Positions 17,090 through 26,176 of a DNA stretch of 62,951 bases are shown in pieces. The translations under genes were made by a program, and so were the position numbers. The stretch covers positions 1-62,951 of the forward strand of contig NZ_VZZK01000036.1 of assembly GCF_008806385.1 (NCBI RefSeq), written 5' to 3'. The DNA is from Methylobacterium soli. Its GTDB lineage: Bacteria; Pseudomonadota; Alphaproteobacteria; Rhizobiales; Beijerinckiaceae. The notes under the pieces were generated by a model. It did not search any database. It was not told the origin of the DNA and saw nothing but the letters and a program-made list of their open reading frames with translations. Each line of letters opens with the position of its first letter. Position 1 is the stretch's first letter.

Positions 17090-18589
17090 ATGGCGGACGG
17101 CATCACCATCAGCTTCGGGCCGGTCGGCCCGGCAGGCCCCGGCGATCTCGTCGTGTTCGTTGGCGACGACCTGTCCCTCAGCGGAGCGGCCCGCGACCTC
17201 CTCGGCTCCGCCGGCGCCGACCTCGTGGCGCGCGCCGCCGCGAGCGAGCGCTTCAAGGGCCGCTCGCTGACGGCCCTCGCCCTGCCGGCGCCGGCCGGCA
17301 TCGAGGCCGAGCGCCTCGTGGTGATCGGCCTCGGCACCGAGAAGGATAGGGCCAAGCTCGACTGGCCGGTCCTCGGCGGCTTCACGGCCGGCAAGGTCTC
17401 GGGCCGCACCGCCCGGGTGCTCCTCGACTGGCCGGGCGCCCCGGTGAGCGGCGAGAATGCGGGCGAGTTCGCCCTCGGCGCCCGCCTGCGCAGCTACAGC
17501 TTCGACCGCTACAAGACCAAGAAGAAGCCCGATGCCGACGAGAATGGCGGCACCAGCCTGACCCTGATGCTCGCCGAGCCCGCGGGCGCCGAGGCCGCCG
17601 CCCGGGCGAGCGAGGCCGTCGCCGAGGGCGTGGTGCTCGCCCGCGACCTCATCAACGAGCCGCCGAACGTGCTCTTCCCCGAGGAATTCGCCCGCCGTGC
17701 CGCCGAGCTGACGCGCCTCGGCGTCGAGGTCGAGGTGATCGAGCCCGAGCGGATGCGCGCGCTCAACATGGGGGCGATCCTGGCGGTGGCGCAGGGCTCG
17801 GCCCGCGAGCCGCGCATCGTGGTGATGCGCTGGAACGGCGCGCCCGACCGCTCGGACCCGCCGCTCGCGCTGGTCGGCAAGGGCGTGGTCTTCGATTCCG
17901 GCGGCGTCTCGATCAAGTCGGCCGGCGGCATGGAGGACATGAAGGGCGACATGGGCGGCGCCGCCGCCGTCGTCGGCACGCTCCACGCCCTGGCGAGCCG
18001 CAAGGCCAAGGTGAACGTCGTCGGCGCCATCGGCATCGTCGAGAACATGCCGGACGGCGCCGCCTACCGGCCCTCCGACATCGTCACCTCGATGTCGGGC
18101 CAGACCATCGAGGTCATCAACACCGACGCCGAGGGCCGCCTCGTGCTGGCGGACGTGCTCTGGCACGTCCAGAGCACCTACAAGCCGAAATTCATGATCG
18201 ACCTCGCGACGCTCACGGGCGCCATCATCGTGGCGCTCGGCCAGGACATCGCGGGCCTGTTCTCGAACGACGACGAGCTCGCGGCCCGGATCACGGCGGC
18301 CGGCGAGGCCACCGGCGAGAAGGTCTGGCGGATGCCGCTGATCCCGGCCTACGACAAGGCCATCGACTCGAAATTCGCCGACATGAAGAACACCGGCGGG
18401 CGTCACGGCGGGGCGGCCACCGCCGCGACCTTCATCAAGCGCTACGTCAACGACGTGCCCTGGGCCCATCTCGACATCGCGGGAGTCGGCATGTCGTCGA
18501 GCGCCAACGAGATCAACCGGAGCTGGGGCGCCGGCTGGGGCGTGCGCCTCCTCGACCGGCTGGTGCGCGAGCATTACGAGGCCAAGTAG
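17090..18589 (+). CDS. pepA: Leucyl aminopeptidase (M17)
   Basis: Cytosolic dizinc aminopeptidase that removes N-terminal residues from peptides; in some bacteria it also binds DNA. The 499 residues are typical. The N-terminal domain is variable. The catalytic domain shows LVGKGVVFDSGGVSIKSA with the metal-ligand lysine and aspartate, MEDMKGDMGGAAAVVGT, and the family signature NTDAEGRLVLADVL. Later come LATLTGAIIVALG and DIAGVGMSS. The ATG at 17090 was chosen; the longer upstream frame reads through the divergent promoter region. Confidence 0.96.
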   Translation: MADGITISFGPVGPAGPGDLVVFVGDDLSLSGAARDLLGSAGADLVARAAASERFKGRSLTALALPAPAGIEAERLVVIGLGTEKDRAKLDWPVLGGFTAGKVSGRTARVLLDWPGAPVSGENAGEFALGARLRSYSFDRYKTKKKPDADENGGTSLTLMLAEPAGAEAAARASEAVAEGVVLARDLINEPPNVLFPEEFARRAAELTRLGVEVEVIEPERMRALNMGAILAVAQGSAREPRIVVMRWNGAPDRSDPPLALVGKGVVFDSGGVSIKSAGGMEDMKGDMGGAAAVVGTLHALASRKAKVNVVGAIGIVENMPDGAAYRPSDIVTSMSGQTIEVINTDAEGRLVLADVLWHVQSTYKPKFMIDLATLTGAIIVALGQDIAGLFSNDDELAARITAAGEATGEKVWRMPLIPAYDKAIDSKFADMKNTGGRHGGAATAATFIKRYVNDVPWAHLDIAGVGMSSSANEINRSWGAGWGVRLLDRLVREHYEAK

Positions 18590-18700
18590 CCCCCGGCGCC
18601 CGCGCGTCCTCGGCCGCGGGATGCGGCGGATCGCGTACCGGGCCTTTCGCCCCGCGCCGGGCGGAGCCATCCTCCGGCCCTCCGCATCCCGAGGGCCCGC

Positions 18701-19423
18701 ATGAGACCCGCGACCGTCGCCGTGCCCGCCGCGCCCCTCGCCGCCGCGCTGCTGGCCCTCGCCGCCGTGGCCGCGACGGGCTTCGACCAGCGCAGCGCCC
18801 TGCCGCCGGCGGCGGAGCGCGTGTTCTACGGCTTCTTCCTCGACCGCTACCCGCTCTTCGCCTTCGCGCTGGTCTACGCGCTCGCCCGCATCCTGGCGGT
18901 CGCGGCGGGGCCCGGGCCGGCGGGGCCGGTCCGGCGGATCCTCGGGGCGCTCGTGGGCCTCGCCCTGGTTCTGACGCTCGGCCTCTACCCGACCTTCGGC
19001 GGCATGGTCCTGCGCAGCGGCTTCGCCACCGGCGGCATCGCCTTCTTGAACCAGGCGCCGATGTGGCTCGCCTATGCCCTCGGGGCGGCGGCGGCGGCCG
19101 CGAGCTACGGCGCCGCCCTCGGTCTCGGCGTCCTCCTGACGAACCGCGACCCGCGCCCGCGTTCGGGCTGGGGGCGGGCCCTCGCCGCGGGGGCCGGCCG
19201 CCTCGCCCTGGGCTTTGGCGCCCTCTGGTTCGCCCTCGCGGTGCTGGGCCTCGCGCGCGACGCCGGGATCGGCCCCTGGCCGCGCCGCGCGCTCACCATA
19301 CCGGAATTCGGAATTTCCGCCGTCCTGCTGGTCCTGGCCTTCCTGCCGCACAGCGTGGTCGTCACCGGCCTTTCACATACTCGAACCAGTAATCCCTTGA
19401 TCGAACCACCCCGATCCCGCTAA
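18701..19423 (+). CDS. Hypothetical multipass membrane protein
   Basis: A 240-residue very hydrophobic protein with six probable transmembrane helices: AAPLAAALLALAAVAA, YPLFAFALVYALARILAVAA, ILGALVGLALVLTLGLYP, PMWLAYALGAAAAAASYGAAL, ALGFGALWFALAVLGLA and FGISAVLLVLAFLPHSVVV. No signature of a transporter or enzyme is recognised. It is 111 bp downstream of pepA on the same strand and 67 bp upstream of fadD. The function is unknown. Confidence 0.7.
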   Translation: MRPATVAVPAAPLAAALLALAAVAATGFDQRSALPPAAERVFYGFFLDRYPLFAFALVYALARILAVAAGPGPAGPVRRILGALVGLALVLTLGLYPTFGGMVLRSGFATGGIAFLNQAPMWLAYALGAAAAAASYGAALGLGVLLTNRDPRPRSGWGRALAAGAGRLALGFGALWFALAVLGLARDAGIGPWPRRALTIPEFGISAVLLVLAFLPHSVVVTGLSHTRTSNPLIEPPRSR

Positions 19424-19490
19424 GCCCTGACTCAAAGGGGCCATAACCCGAAGGCAGATCCATGCTGCCGCGTCATCAGGGAGGATCGCC

Positions 19491-21185
19491 ATGATCCAGG
19501 AGTGCCGAGCCACGCGCCCGTGGCTCTCCGCCTATCCGCCGGGCATGCCCGCGGAGATCGACGTCGAGCGGCTGGGCACGCTGGTCGACCTGTTCGAGAC
19601 CAGCATCGCCCGCTACGCGGACCGGCCGGCGGTGACCTGCTTCGGCACGTCGGTGACATACGGCGCCCTCGGGGCCACCTCCGAGGCGCTCGCGGCCTGG
19701 CTGCAGGGGCAGGGCTTCGGCAAGGGTGACCGCGTCGCCATCATGATGCCGAACGTGCCGGCCTACGCGGCGGCCCTGTTCGGCACGCTGATCGCGGGCT
19801 GCACCGTCGTCAACGTCAACCCGCTCTACACCCCGCGCGAGCTCACGGCGCAGCTCCAGGATTCCGGGGCCCGGGCCCTGTTCGTGCTGGAGAACTTCGC
19901 CCACACGGTCGCGGCCTCCCTGGCGAACCTGCCGCGCCTCGAGCAGATCGTGGTGGCGGGCCCGGGCGACGGCCTCGGGGTCAAGGGGAAGGTGATCGAC
20001 CTCGCCTCGCGTCATCTCAAGAAGGCAGTGCCGGCCTTCGCGCTGCCGCCGAGCCGCACCACGCGCTTCTCGGCCGCGGTGAAGCGGGGCAAGTGCCTGA
20101 CGCGCCGGCGCGTGGCGGTCACGCCCGAGGACATCGCCTTCCTGCAATATACCGGGGGCACCACCGGCATCGCCAAGGCGGCGATGCTGACCCACCGCAA
20201 CATCATGGCCAATGTCGAGCAGAGCCAGCTCTGGTTCGAGGCGACCGACGCCGAGGCCGGCCGCACCATGGTGACGGCCCTGCCGCTCTATCACATCTTC
20301 GCGCTCACCTGCTGCTTCTTCTTCTTCATGCGCCTCGGCGGCTGCTGCCTCCTGATCCCGAATCCGCGCGACGCGGACGGCTTCATCCGGACGCTGTCGA
20401 AGAGCCGCTTCACGCATTTCTCGGGCGTGAACACGCTCTTCAACCTGCTGGTGAACCACCCCAAGATCGGCACCATCGATTTCTCGCACGTCGATTACGT
20501 GGTGGCGGGCGGCATGGCGGTGCAGAAGGCCGTGGCGGCGAAGTGGAAGGCGGTCACCGGCCAGACCATCATCGAGGGCTACGGCCTCTCGGAGACCTCG
20601 CCCGTCGTCTGCGTGAACCCGTACCGCCTCGCGGAATGGTCGGGCACGATCGGCTACCCGCTGCCCTCGACCGAGGTGTCGATCCGCGGGCCGGACGGCA
20701 TGCCGGTTCACACGGGTATGCCGGGCGAGATCTGCGTGCGCGGCCCGCAGGTGATGCGGGGCTACTGGAACCGGCCCGACGAGACCGCCCGCGCCACCAC
20801 CGAGGACGGCTTCTTCCGCACCGGCGACGTCGCCGTGATGACGGCGGACGGGCAGGTCCGGATCGTCGACCGGATGAAGGACATGATCCTGGTCTCGGGT
20901 TTCAACGTCTACCCGAACGAGGTCGAGGACGTGCTGGCCTCCCACCCCGCCATCCTCGAATGCGCCGTCGTCGGCGCGCCCTATCCGGAGACCGGGGAGA
21001 TGGTGGTCGCGCACGTGGTCCTGCGCGACAAGAGCGTGACCCAGGACGCCATCCGGGCCCATGCCCGGGCGCAGCTGACGGGCTACAAGGTGCCCCGCCA
21101 GGTGGTCTTCCACGAGGCCCTGCCGAAGACGAATGTCGGCAAGGTGCTGCGGCGGGCATTGCGCGAGGACCACCCCTCCGCCTGA
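19491..21185 (+). CDS. fadD: Long-chain fatty acid-CoA ligase
   Basis: ANL-superfamily adenylating enzyme converting fatty acid, ATP and CoA to acyl-CoA. The 564 residues match FadD. Seen: the P-loop-like YTGGTTGIAKAAMLTHRN (about residue 220), LPLYHIFALTCC, the GYGLSETSPVV adenylate motif, the hinge aspartate in FRTGDVAVMTADGQVRIVDR, MILVSGFNVYPNEVEDVLA, and the catalytic lysine near the end in KTNVGKVLRRALR. It probably provides acyl-CoA for lipid synthesis or beta-oxidation; no beta-oxidation genes adjoin it. Confidence 0.93.
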   Translation: MIQECRATRPWLSAYPPGMPAEIDVERLGTLVDLFETSIARYADRPAVTCFGTSVTYGALGATSEALAAWLQGQGFGKGDRVAIMMPNVPAYAAALFGTLIAGCTVVNVNPLYTPRELTAQLQDSGARALFVLENFAHTVAASLANLPRLEQIVVAGPGDGLGVKGKVIDLASRHLKKAVPAFALPPSRTTRFSAAVKRGKCLTRRRVAVTPEDIAFLQYTGGTTGIAKAAMLTHRNIMANVEQSQLWFEATDAEAGRTMVTALPLYHIFALTCCFFFFMRLGGCCLLIPNPRDADGFIRTLSKSRFTHFSGVNTLFNLLVNHPKIGTIDFSHVDYVVAGGMAVQKAVAAKWKAVTGQTIIEGYGLSETSPVVCVNPYRLAEWSGTIGYPLPSTEVSIRGPDGMPVHTGMPGEICVRGPQVMRGYWNRPDETARATTEDGFFRTGDVAVMTADGQVRIVDRMKDMILVSGFNVYPNEVEDVLASHPAILECAVVGAPYPETGEMVVAHVVLRDKSVTQDAIRAHARAQLTGYKVPRQVVFHEALPKTNVGKVLRRALREDHPSA

Positions 21186-21357
21186 GCCCGCGTCGCCGGG
21201 ACGCAGCGCCCGCGCGAACTTTCGGGCCCCGTGCGGCGTAACCCGCGCGGACGCCGCGCCGAATGGCGAGGCAGTGTCACAGGCCCAGCCAATTGCCCCG
21301 GCGCGCGCGTCGAGACGGGGCGCGCCGGGAGGGCGCCGGGCGCCCGGAGGAGCCACC

Positions 21358-22308
21358 ATGTACATCAAGCGTCAGCGCGGCTGGGAGATCCCCGAGCATC
21401 TCGCGACCCCGGAGGCGGTGTTCCTGAGCCGCCGCACCCTGCTCGGCGGTGCAGCGGGCCTCGCGGTGGCCTCGGCCTTCGGCGGGGGGCGCGCCGTCGC
21501 GGCCGCGGAATCCGGCGCCTATCCGGCGCCGCAGAACGGTGCCTACACCCTCGACCGGCCGGTGACGCCCGAGCGCTATAGCGGCGACTACAACAACTTC
21601 TACGAGTTCGGTACCTCCAAGACGGTGCTGCCGGCCGCCAACGCCCTCAAGACCGATCCCTGGACGATCAAGATCGACGGCCTCGTGGAGAAGCCCTTCG
21701 AGATCGGCGTCGAGGACCTGATCCGGAAGATCGGCCTCGAGGAGCGCCTCTACCGCCATCGCTGCGTCGAGGCCTGGTCGATGGCGGTGCCCTGGACGGG
21801 GTTTCCCCTGTCCAAGCTGGTGGCCCTCGCCAAGCCGGCATCCGGGGCGAAATACGTCCAGTTCCAGACTTTCCTCGACAAGGCGATGGCGCCGGGCCAG
21901 CGGCAATTCTTCTACCCCTGGCCCTATATCGAGGGGCTCACTTTGGCCGAGGCCGACAACGACCTCGCCTTCATGGTGACGGGCGTCTACGGCAAGCCGC
22001 TGCCCAACCAGTTCGGCGCGCCGATCCGCCTCGCGGTGCCGTGGAAATACGGCTTCAAATCCGCCAAGTCCCTGGTGAAGGTCTCCTTCGTGGCCGAGCG
22101 CCCAAAGACCTTCTGGGAGGGCCTGCAATCCGCCGAGTACGGCTTCTGGGCCAACGTGAACCCGGCCGTGTCCCATCCGCGCTGGAGCCAGGCGAGCGAG
22201 CGCGTGCTCGGCACGGACCAGCGGGTGCCGACCTTGATCTATAACGGCTACGGCGAGCAGGTCGCCGGCCTCTACAAGGGGCTGGAGAAGGAGCGGCTGT
22301 TCGTCTGA
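21358..22308 (+). CDS. msrP: Protein-methionine-sulfoxide reductase catalytic subunit MsrP
   Basis: Periplasmic molybdopterin enzyme that reduces methionine sulfoxide in envelope proteins. The 316 residues start with a Tat signal (LSRRTLLGGAAGLAVASAF, twin arginine at about residues 24-25). The sulfite-oxidase fold shows NNFYEFGTSK, WTIKIDGLVEKP, the molybdenum-ligand cysteine in LYRHRCVEAWSMAVPWTG and the YPWPYIEGLTLAEADND and GKPLPNQFGAPIRLAVPWKYG blocks. The ATG at 21358 gives the complete Tat signal. The heme membrane partner MsrQ, usually adjacent, is absent here; the next gene is a convergent LysR regulator. Confidence 0.93.
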   Translation: MYIKRQRGWEIPEHLATPEAVFLSRRTLLGGAAGLAVASAFGGGRAVAAAESGAYPAPQNGAYTLDRPVTPERYSGDYNNFYEFGTSKTVLPAANALKTDPWTIKIDGLVEKPFEIGVEDLIRKIGLEERLYRHRCVEAWSMAVPWTGFPLSKLVALAKPASGAKYVQFQTFLDKAMAPGQRQFFYPWPYIEGLTLAEADNDLAFMVTGVYGKPLPNQFGAPIRLAVPWKYGFKSAKSLVKVSFVAERPKTFWEGLQSAEYGFWANVNPAVSHPRWSQASERVLGTDQRVPTLIYNGYGEQVAGLYKGLEKERLFV

Positions 22309-22356
22309 GCTTAGGCCGTCCCGAGGCCTGCCCACGGGCGGCGGCCTCGGGGGCGC

Positions 22357-23247
22357 TCAGTAGGTCCAGCGCTGCGCCTTGGTCACCAGGAAATCGCGAA
22401 ACGCCTGGACCCGGGCCACCGTGCGCATCTCCTCGGCATAGACGAGGTAGCTCTCCAGGTTCGGCATCTCGCTGTCGCGCAGGACCTGGATCAGGCGGTC
22501 GTCGCCGTCGATGGCGTAATCCGGCAGGATGCCGATGCCGGCGCCGGTCTCCATCGCGAGTTGCAGGGCCGCGACGTTGTTCACCGTGAAATGGATCGGC
22601 CGGCGCTCGCGCCCCTCCCGCCCGACGCTCGCCAGCCAATGGGCGGCCAGCAGGTAGGACGGCTCGTTGCCGCCGAACGACACGAGGCGGTGGTTGTCGA
22701 GATCCTCGATGCTCTTCGGCTCCCCGAAGCGCTTGATGTAATCCGGGCTCGCGAAGGCGTGGTAGTGGACGGTGAAGAGCCGGCGCTGGATCAGATCCGG
22801 TTGGGCCGGGCGCCGCATCCGAATCGCCACGTCGGCCTCGCGCATGGCGAGATCGAGCTCCTCGTTCGTCAGGATCAGCTCGATGCGCACATCCGGGTAG
22901 AGGTCGAGGAACTCGGCCACCCGCTGCGCCAGCCAGGCGGTGCCGAGGCCCACCGTCGTCGTCACCCGCAGGTCCCCGGAGGGGCGCTCGCTCGTCTCGA
23001 CGAGGCGCGCCTTGGTGTTCTCCAGCCGGAGCTTCATGTCCCGCGCGGCGCGAAACAGAAGGTCGCCCTGCTCCGTCAGGATCAGGCCGCGGGCGTGTCG
23101 GTGAAAGAGGGGCGCCTTCAGCTCGCGCTCCAGGGCGCTGATCTGCCGGCTGACGGCCGACTGGCTCAGGCCGATATCGTCACCCGCCCGCGTGAAGCTG
23201 CCGGCCTCCGCCACGTTGAGGAAGATCCGGATCTTGTCCCAATCCAC
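22357..23247 (-). CDS. LysR family transcriptional regulator
   Basis: A 296-residue LysR-type regulator. The winged HTH occupies residues 1-60 (IRIFLNVAEAGSFTRAGDDI, GLSQSAVSRQISALERELKA, LFHRHARGLILTEQGDLLF), followed by the linker helix and a periplasmic-binding-like effector domain from about residue 90 (GDLRVTTTVGLGTAWLAQRV, ELILTNEELDLAMREADVAI, GAGIGILPDYAIDGDDRL). The effector is unknown. It lies 334 bp downstream of trxB on the same strand, with no clear link to msrP, which converges on it. Confidence 0.93.
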   Translation of the reverse strand: MDWDKIRIFLNVAEAGSFTRAGDDIGLSQSAVSRQISALERELKAPLFHRHARGLILTEQGDLLFRAARDMKLRLENTKARLVETSERPSGDLRVTTTVGLGTAWLAQRVAEFLDLYPDVRIELILTNEELDLAMREADVAIRMRRPAQPDLIQRRLFTVHYHAFASPDYIKRFGEPKSIEDLDNHRLVSFGGNEPSYLLAAHWLASVGREGRERRPIHFTVNNVAALQLAMETGAGIGILPDYAIDGDDRLIQVLRDSEMPNLESYLVYAEEMRTVARVQAFRDFLVTKAQRWTY

Positions 23248-23581
23248 GGCGTAAACTCCCGAACCTAGACCGGTCCCGCGGACTCACCTGCCACGCCGCC
23301 GGCCCGTGCCGTCGGATGGAGCGCGCCCCATCGCCCTGATCCCGCCCCGGCCCAAGCATTCGCCGCAGTGCCCACAAGGTCCGGGGCGCCGCGTGCGGGA
23401 CGAGACGGTGCCGGCGCAGGCCGACACCCTGAGGATAGGACTTCCCTCTTGCGGTTTGGTTGCCGCGCAAGGCAAGTCCATTTGCGAAGATATTGTTGAC
23501 GACCGATCGCGGACGCCCCCAATGAGGCCGGAAAGCGTTCATCGATGTGGCAGGGTTCGGGGCCGGAGCGGCGCCCCGCCA
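23248..23581. other. 334-bp intergenic region, LysR promoter
   Basis: No gene is supported between the LysR start and the trxB stop. The part around 23460-23510 is AT-richer (for example AAGATATTGTTGACG) than its surroundings and is a plausible place for the LysR promoter, but no defined operator could be recognised. Confidence 0.4.
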
Positions 23582-24559
23582 TCACTCGGCGGCGGCCTGC
23601 CGCGGGGTCTCGCCGATCTCGAGATTGGCCAGGTACTTCTCCGCCTCGAGGGCGGCCATGCAGCCCATGCCGGCCGCCGTGATCGCCTGCCGGTAGACGT
23701 CGTCGGTGACGTCGCCCGCCGCGAAGACGCCGGGAATCTCGGTCTCGGCGGTGCCGGGGCGCACCGTCAGGTAGCCGCCGTGGCGCATCGGCAACTGGCC
23801 CTCGAAGATCGCGGTGGCGGGCTGGTGGCCGATCGCCACGAACAGGCCGTCCGCCTTCAATTCCGAGATCTCGCCCGTGCGGGTGTCCTTGAGGCGCAGA
23901 TGCGTCATGCCGGGCGCCGGCTGGGTCTCGCCGCAGACCTCCTCGATGGCCTGGTGCCAGCGCACCTCGACATTCGGGTGCTTGAACAGGCGCTCCTGCA
24001 GGATGCGCTCGGCCCGGAACTCGCCGCGGCGGTGGATCACCGTCACCTTCTTGGCGAGATTGGCGAGGTAGAGCGCCTCCTCGACCGCGGTGTTGCCGCC
24101 GCCGACCACCGCGACCTCGCGGCCCCGGAAGAAGAAGCCGTCGCAGGTGGCGCAGGCCGAGACGCCGCCGCCCTGGAACTTGGCCTCCGAGGGAATGCCG
24201 AGCCACTTGGCCTGGGCGCCCGTCGCGATGATCAGCGCATCGCAGGAATAGGTCTCGCCGGAATCCGCCTCGAGCCGGAAGGGCCGGGTCTTCAGGTCGA
24301 CCTTGGTGATGAATTCCGAGACGATCCGGGTGCCGACATGCTCGGCCTGCAGGCGCATCTGCTCCATCAGCCAGGGGCCCTGGATCGCCTCGGCGAAGCC
24401 TGGGTAATTCTCCACATCGGTGGTGATCATCAGCTGCCCGCCCGGCTGGAAGCCGGAGATGAGCAGGGGCTCGACCAGGGCGCGGGCCGCGTAGATGGCG
24501 GCCGTGTAACCGGCCGGTCCGGAGCCGATGATCACGAGCTTGGCATGGGTATGGGCCAT
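23582..24559 (-). CDS. trxB: Thioredoxin-disulfide reductase
   Basis: FAD enzyme that passes electrons from NADPH to thioredoxin. The 325 residues match TrxB. FAD-binding motif VIIGSGPAGYTAAIYAARA at the N-terminus; redox-active disulfide in SACATCDGFFFRGREVAVVG (CATC); NADPH motif VVGGGNTAVEEALYLANLAK with HRRGEFRA; C-terminal FAD block VFAAGDVTDDVYRQAITAAG. The start was set at MAHTHAKL (ATG at 24559); the longer frame runs into the upstream gene. It lies 23 bp after the ELM1-family gene. Confidence 0.96.
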   Translation of the reverse strand: MAHTHAKLVIIGSGPAGYTAAIYAARALVEPLLISGFQPGGQLMITTDVENYPGFAEAIQGPWLMEQMRLQAEHVGTRIVSEFITKVDLKTRPFRLEADSGETYSCDALIIATGAQAKWLGIPSEAKFQGGGVSACATCDGFFFRGREVAVVGGGNTAVEEALYLANLAKKVTVIHRRGEFRAERILQERLFKHPNVEVRWHQAIEEVCGETQPAPGMTHLRLKDTRTGEISELKADGLFVAIGHQPATAIFEGQLPMRHGGYLTVRPGTAETEIPGVFAAGDVTDDVYRQAITAAGMGCMAALEAEKYLANLEIGETPRQAAAE

Positions 24560-24582
24560 ATCGTCCTCAACTCCTCGGGCCG

Positions 24583-25602
24583 TCAGCGGGCCCCGCGATG
24601 CGCCGCGTAAGCCTCCGCCAGCGCCCGCGCGATCACGGGCGTCGCGTCGATCGGCTTGTAATCCAGAGGCTCCAAACGACCGATGAAGGGCTTGAGGGCC
24701 CCGGCCATCGCGAGTCCCGCGAACATGCGGCGATGACGGATATAGGTACGCGGAAGGTCGAACAGCAGGACCGGGGCGCCGGTGCTCACGGCCTCGCTGA
24801 CCATGTTGGCGGAATCGGAGGTCACCACCACGGTCTCGGCGAGCGCCAGCATCGCCACGTAGGGGTTCTCGCCGGTGCCGTCCCAGAAGAAACCGCCGGT
24901 GCCGAGGACGAGCTTGCGCAGGGCCTCGCTCAAGGGCGCGGGGGTCCGGCGCGACACCGTCACCATCAGGCGGCAGCCCGCATCGGCGAGCTTGCGCAGG
25001 TCGCTCACCAGCCGCTTCATGTCGGCCTTGCGGTAGCTCAGATGCCGGCTGTCGCCGCCGATCAGCACCGCGACCCGGCGGCCGTCGAGCCCGGCCAGGC
25101 GCGGATCCAGCTCGGCCCGCGCCGCCGCGATCCGGATCGGCGTGACGAGGTGGGGGGCGGTCAGGGTGGTGAAGACGTTCGGCCCGCGCAGGTCGTCGTA
25201 ATCCGGCACCCAGATGAAGTCGGCGCTGTCGTGCCCGGTGCGGGGATCCTTCAGGAAGGCCGTGAAGGTGCGGCCCCCGGTGGCGCGGCGCACGGCGCGC
25301 AGATAGGGCACCGCGCGCCGGCCCGAGGCGATCAGCAGGTCCGGGAAGGGTCCCGCGAGGGCGCCCCGCGCCCGCCCCGGCGCCTCGCGCGGGTCGATCG
25401 GGCCCCAGGGCGCGGTCCAGCCGAAGGGGCCGCGGGCGGGCACGCGGCGGATCTCGTAGGAGAGGCCCAGCGTCTCGGCGATGCCGACGCACTGGTTCTC
25501 GTCCCCGGCCTTGCCGTCGGTGACGATCCAGCTCCGGGCGCCGGCGAGCGGCGGGAGGGCGTGGATATCCGTCGCGGGAGGGCGGGCGAGCGTGTCGGCC
25601 AC
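24583..25602 (-). CDS. Mitochondrial fission ELM1 family protein
   Basis: About 339 residues, related to the plant ELM1/DUF1022 family. The core opens SWIVTDGKAGDENQCVGIAE and continues with PDLLIASGRRAVPYLRAV, FTAFLKDPRTG, VPDYDDLRGPNV, VAVLIGGDSRHLSY and VVTSDSANMVSEAVSTGAPV, the last of which resembles the nucleotide-sugar site of GT-B glycosyltransferases. The bacterial role is unproven; a glycosyltransferase-like activity is only inferred. The start is uncertain: GTG at 25602 lies 5 bp after the upstream stop, while another GTG at 25638 would overlap the upstream gene. Confidence 0.8.
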   Translation of the reverse strand: MADTLARPPATDIHALPPLAGARSWIVTDGKAGDENQCVGIAETLGLSYEIRRVPARGPFGWTAPWGPIDPREAPGRARGALAGPFPDLLIASGRRAVPYLRAVRRATGGRTFTAFLKDPRTGHDSADFIWVPDYDDLRGPNVFTTLTAPHLVTPIRIAAARAELDPRLAGLDGRRVAVLIGGDSRHLSYRKADMKRLVSDLRKLADAGCRLMVTVSRRTPAPLSEALRKLVLGTGGFFWDGTGENPYVAMLALAETVVVTSDSANMVSEAVSTGAPVLLFDLPRTYIRHRRMFAGLAMAGALKPFIGRLEPLDYKPIDATPVIARALAEAYAAHRGAR

Positions 25603-25607
25603 GGGGC

Positions 25608-26171
25608 TCAGTCGACGGGAAGCTGGCGGCGCAGCCACTCGGCGTAGATGTCCGCGATCACCGTGACGCGGCGGCGCTCGGAGGCGGGATCGTACCAGGC
25701 CCCGCCATAGCTCGACGGGGTCGCGGTGAGCTGGGGATGACGCCCGAGGACCTCGCCTCGGCGCCCGACTAGGAGTGCCTCCCCGTCGAGGTAATCGGTC
25801 TGGGTGCCGCCGCCGATGCCGCGTCCCATCGTCTGGCCGCCCGCGTAGGGAGGCAGGGACAGGCCGCGGATCAGCACCACCAGGCTCGGGCCGCGCCCGC
25901 CGAGACGATCGGCGAAGCTGCGCCGGAGCGCGGCGGTGAGATCCGCCCGCAGGGCCTCGGCCTGCGGACCGTTGCCCTGCGCGATCAGCGGCCGGACATC
26001 GACCCGCACATCGGCGTAGCGCTCGCCGTTGAGATTCGGGAAATCGCCGGCCAGCGCCGCCCCGCCGAGCGCGAGCGCCGCGAGGCCGGCGGCGAGGCCG
26101 CGAACGAGCGGGCCGAGCCGGCGCACGCGCAGGATGTGCAGGACGTTCAGGCGCATGGGGCTTCGATGCAT
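25608..26171 (-). CDS. Secreted hypothetical protein
   Basis: About 187 residues. A signal peptide is evident: MRLNVLHILRVRRLGPLV followed by the hydrophobic run RGLAAGLAALALGGAALAG, with cleavage likely before DFPNLN. The mature part carries YADVRVDVRPLI, FADRLGGRGPSLVVLIRGLS, a glycine-rich loop (GGQTMGRGIGGG), DYLDGEALLVG and a C-terminal helix IADIYAEWLRRQL. No family is recognised. Two in-frame ATGs (26171, 26156) both follow GCCCC; the first is 6 bp after greA, so the gene is probably co-transcribed with greA and the ELM1-trxB genes. Confidence 0.7.
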   Translation of the reverse strand: MHRSPMRLNVLHILRVRRLGPLVRGLAAGLAALALGGAALAGDFPNLNGERYADVRVDVRPLIAQGNGPQAEALRADLTAALRRSFADRLGGRGPSLVVLIRGLSLPPYAGGQTMGRGIGGGTQTDYLDGEALLVGRRGEVLGRHPQLTATPSSYGGAWYDPASERRRVTVIADIYAEWLRRQLPVD

Positions 26172-26176
26172 GGGGC

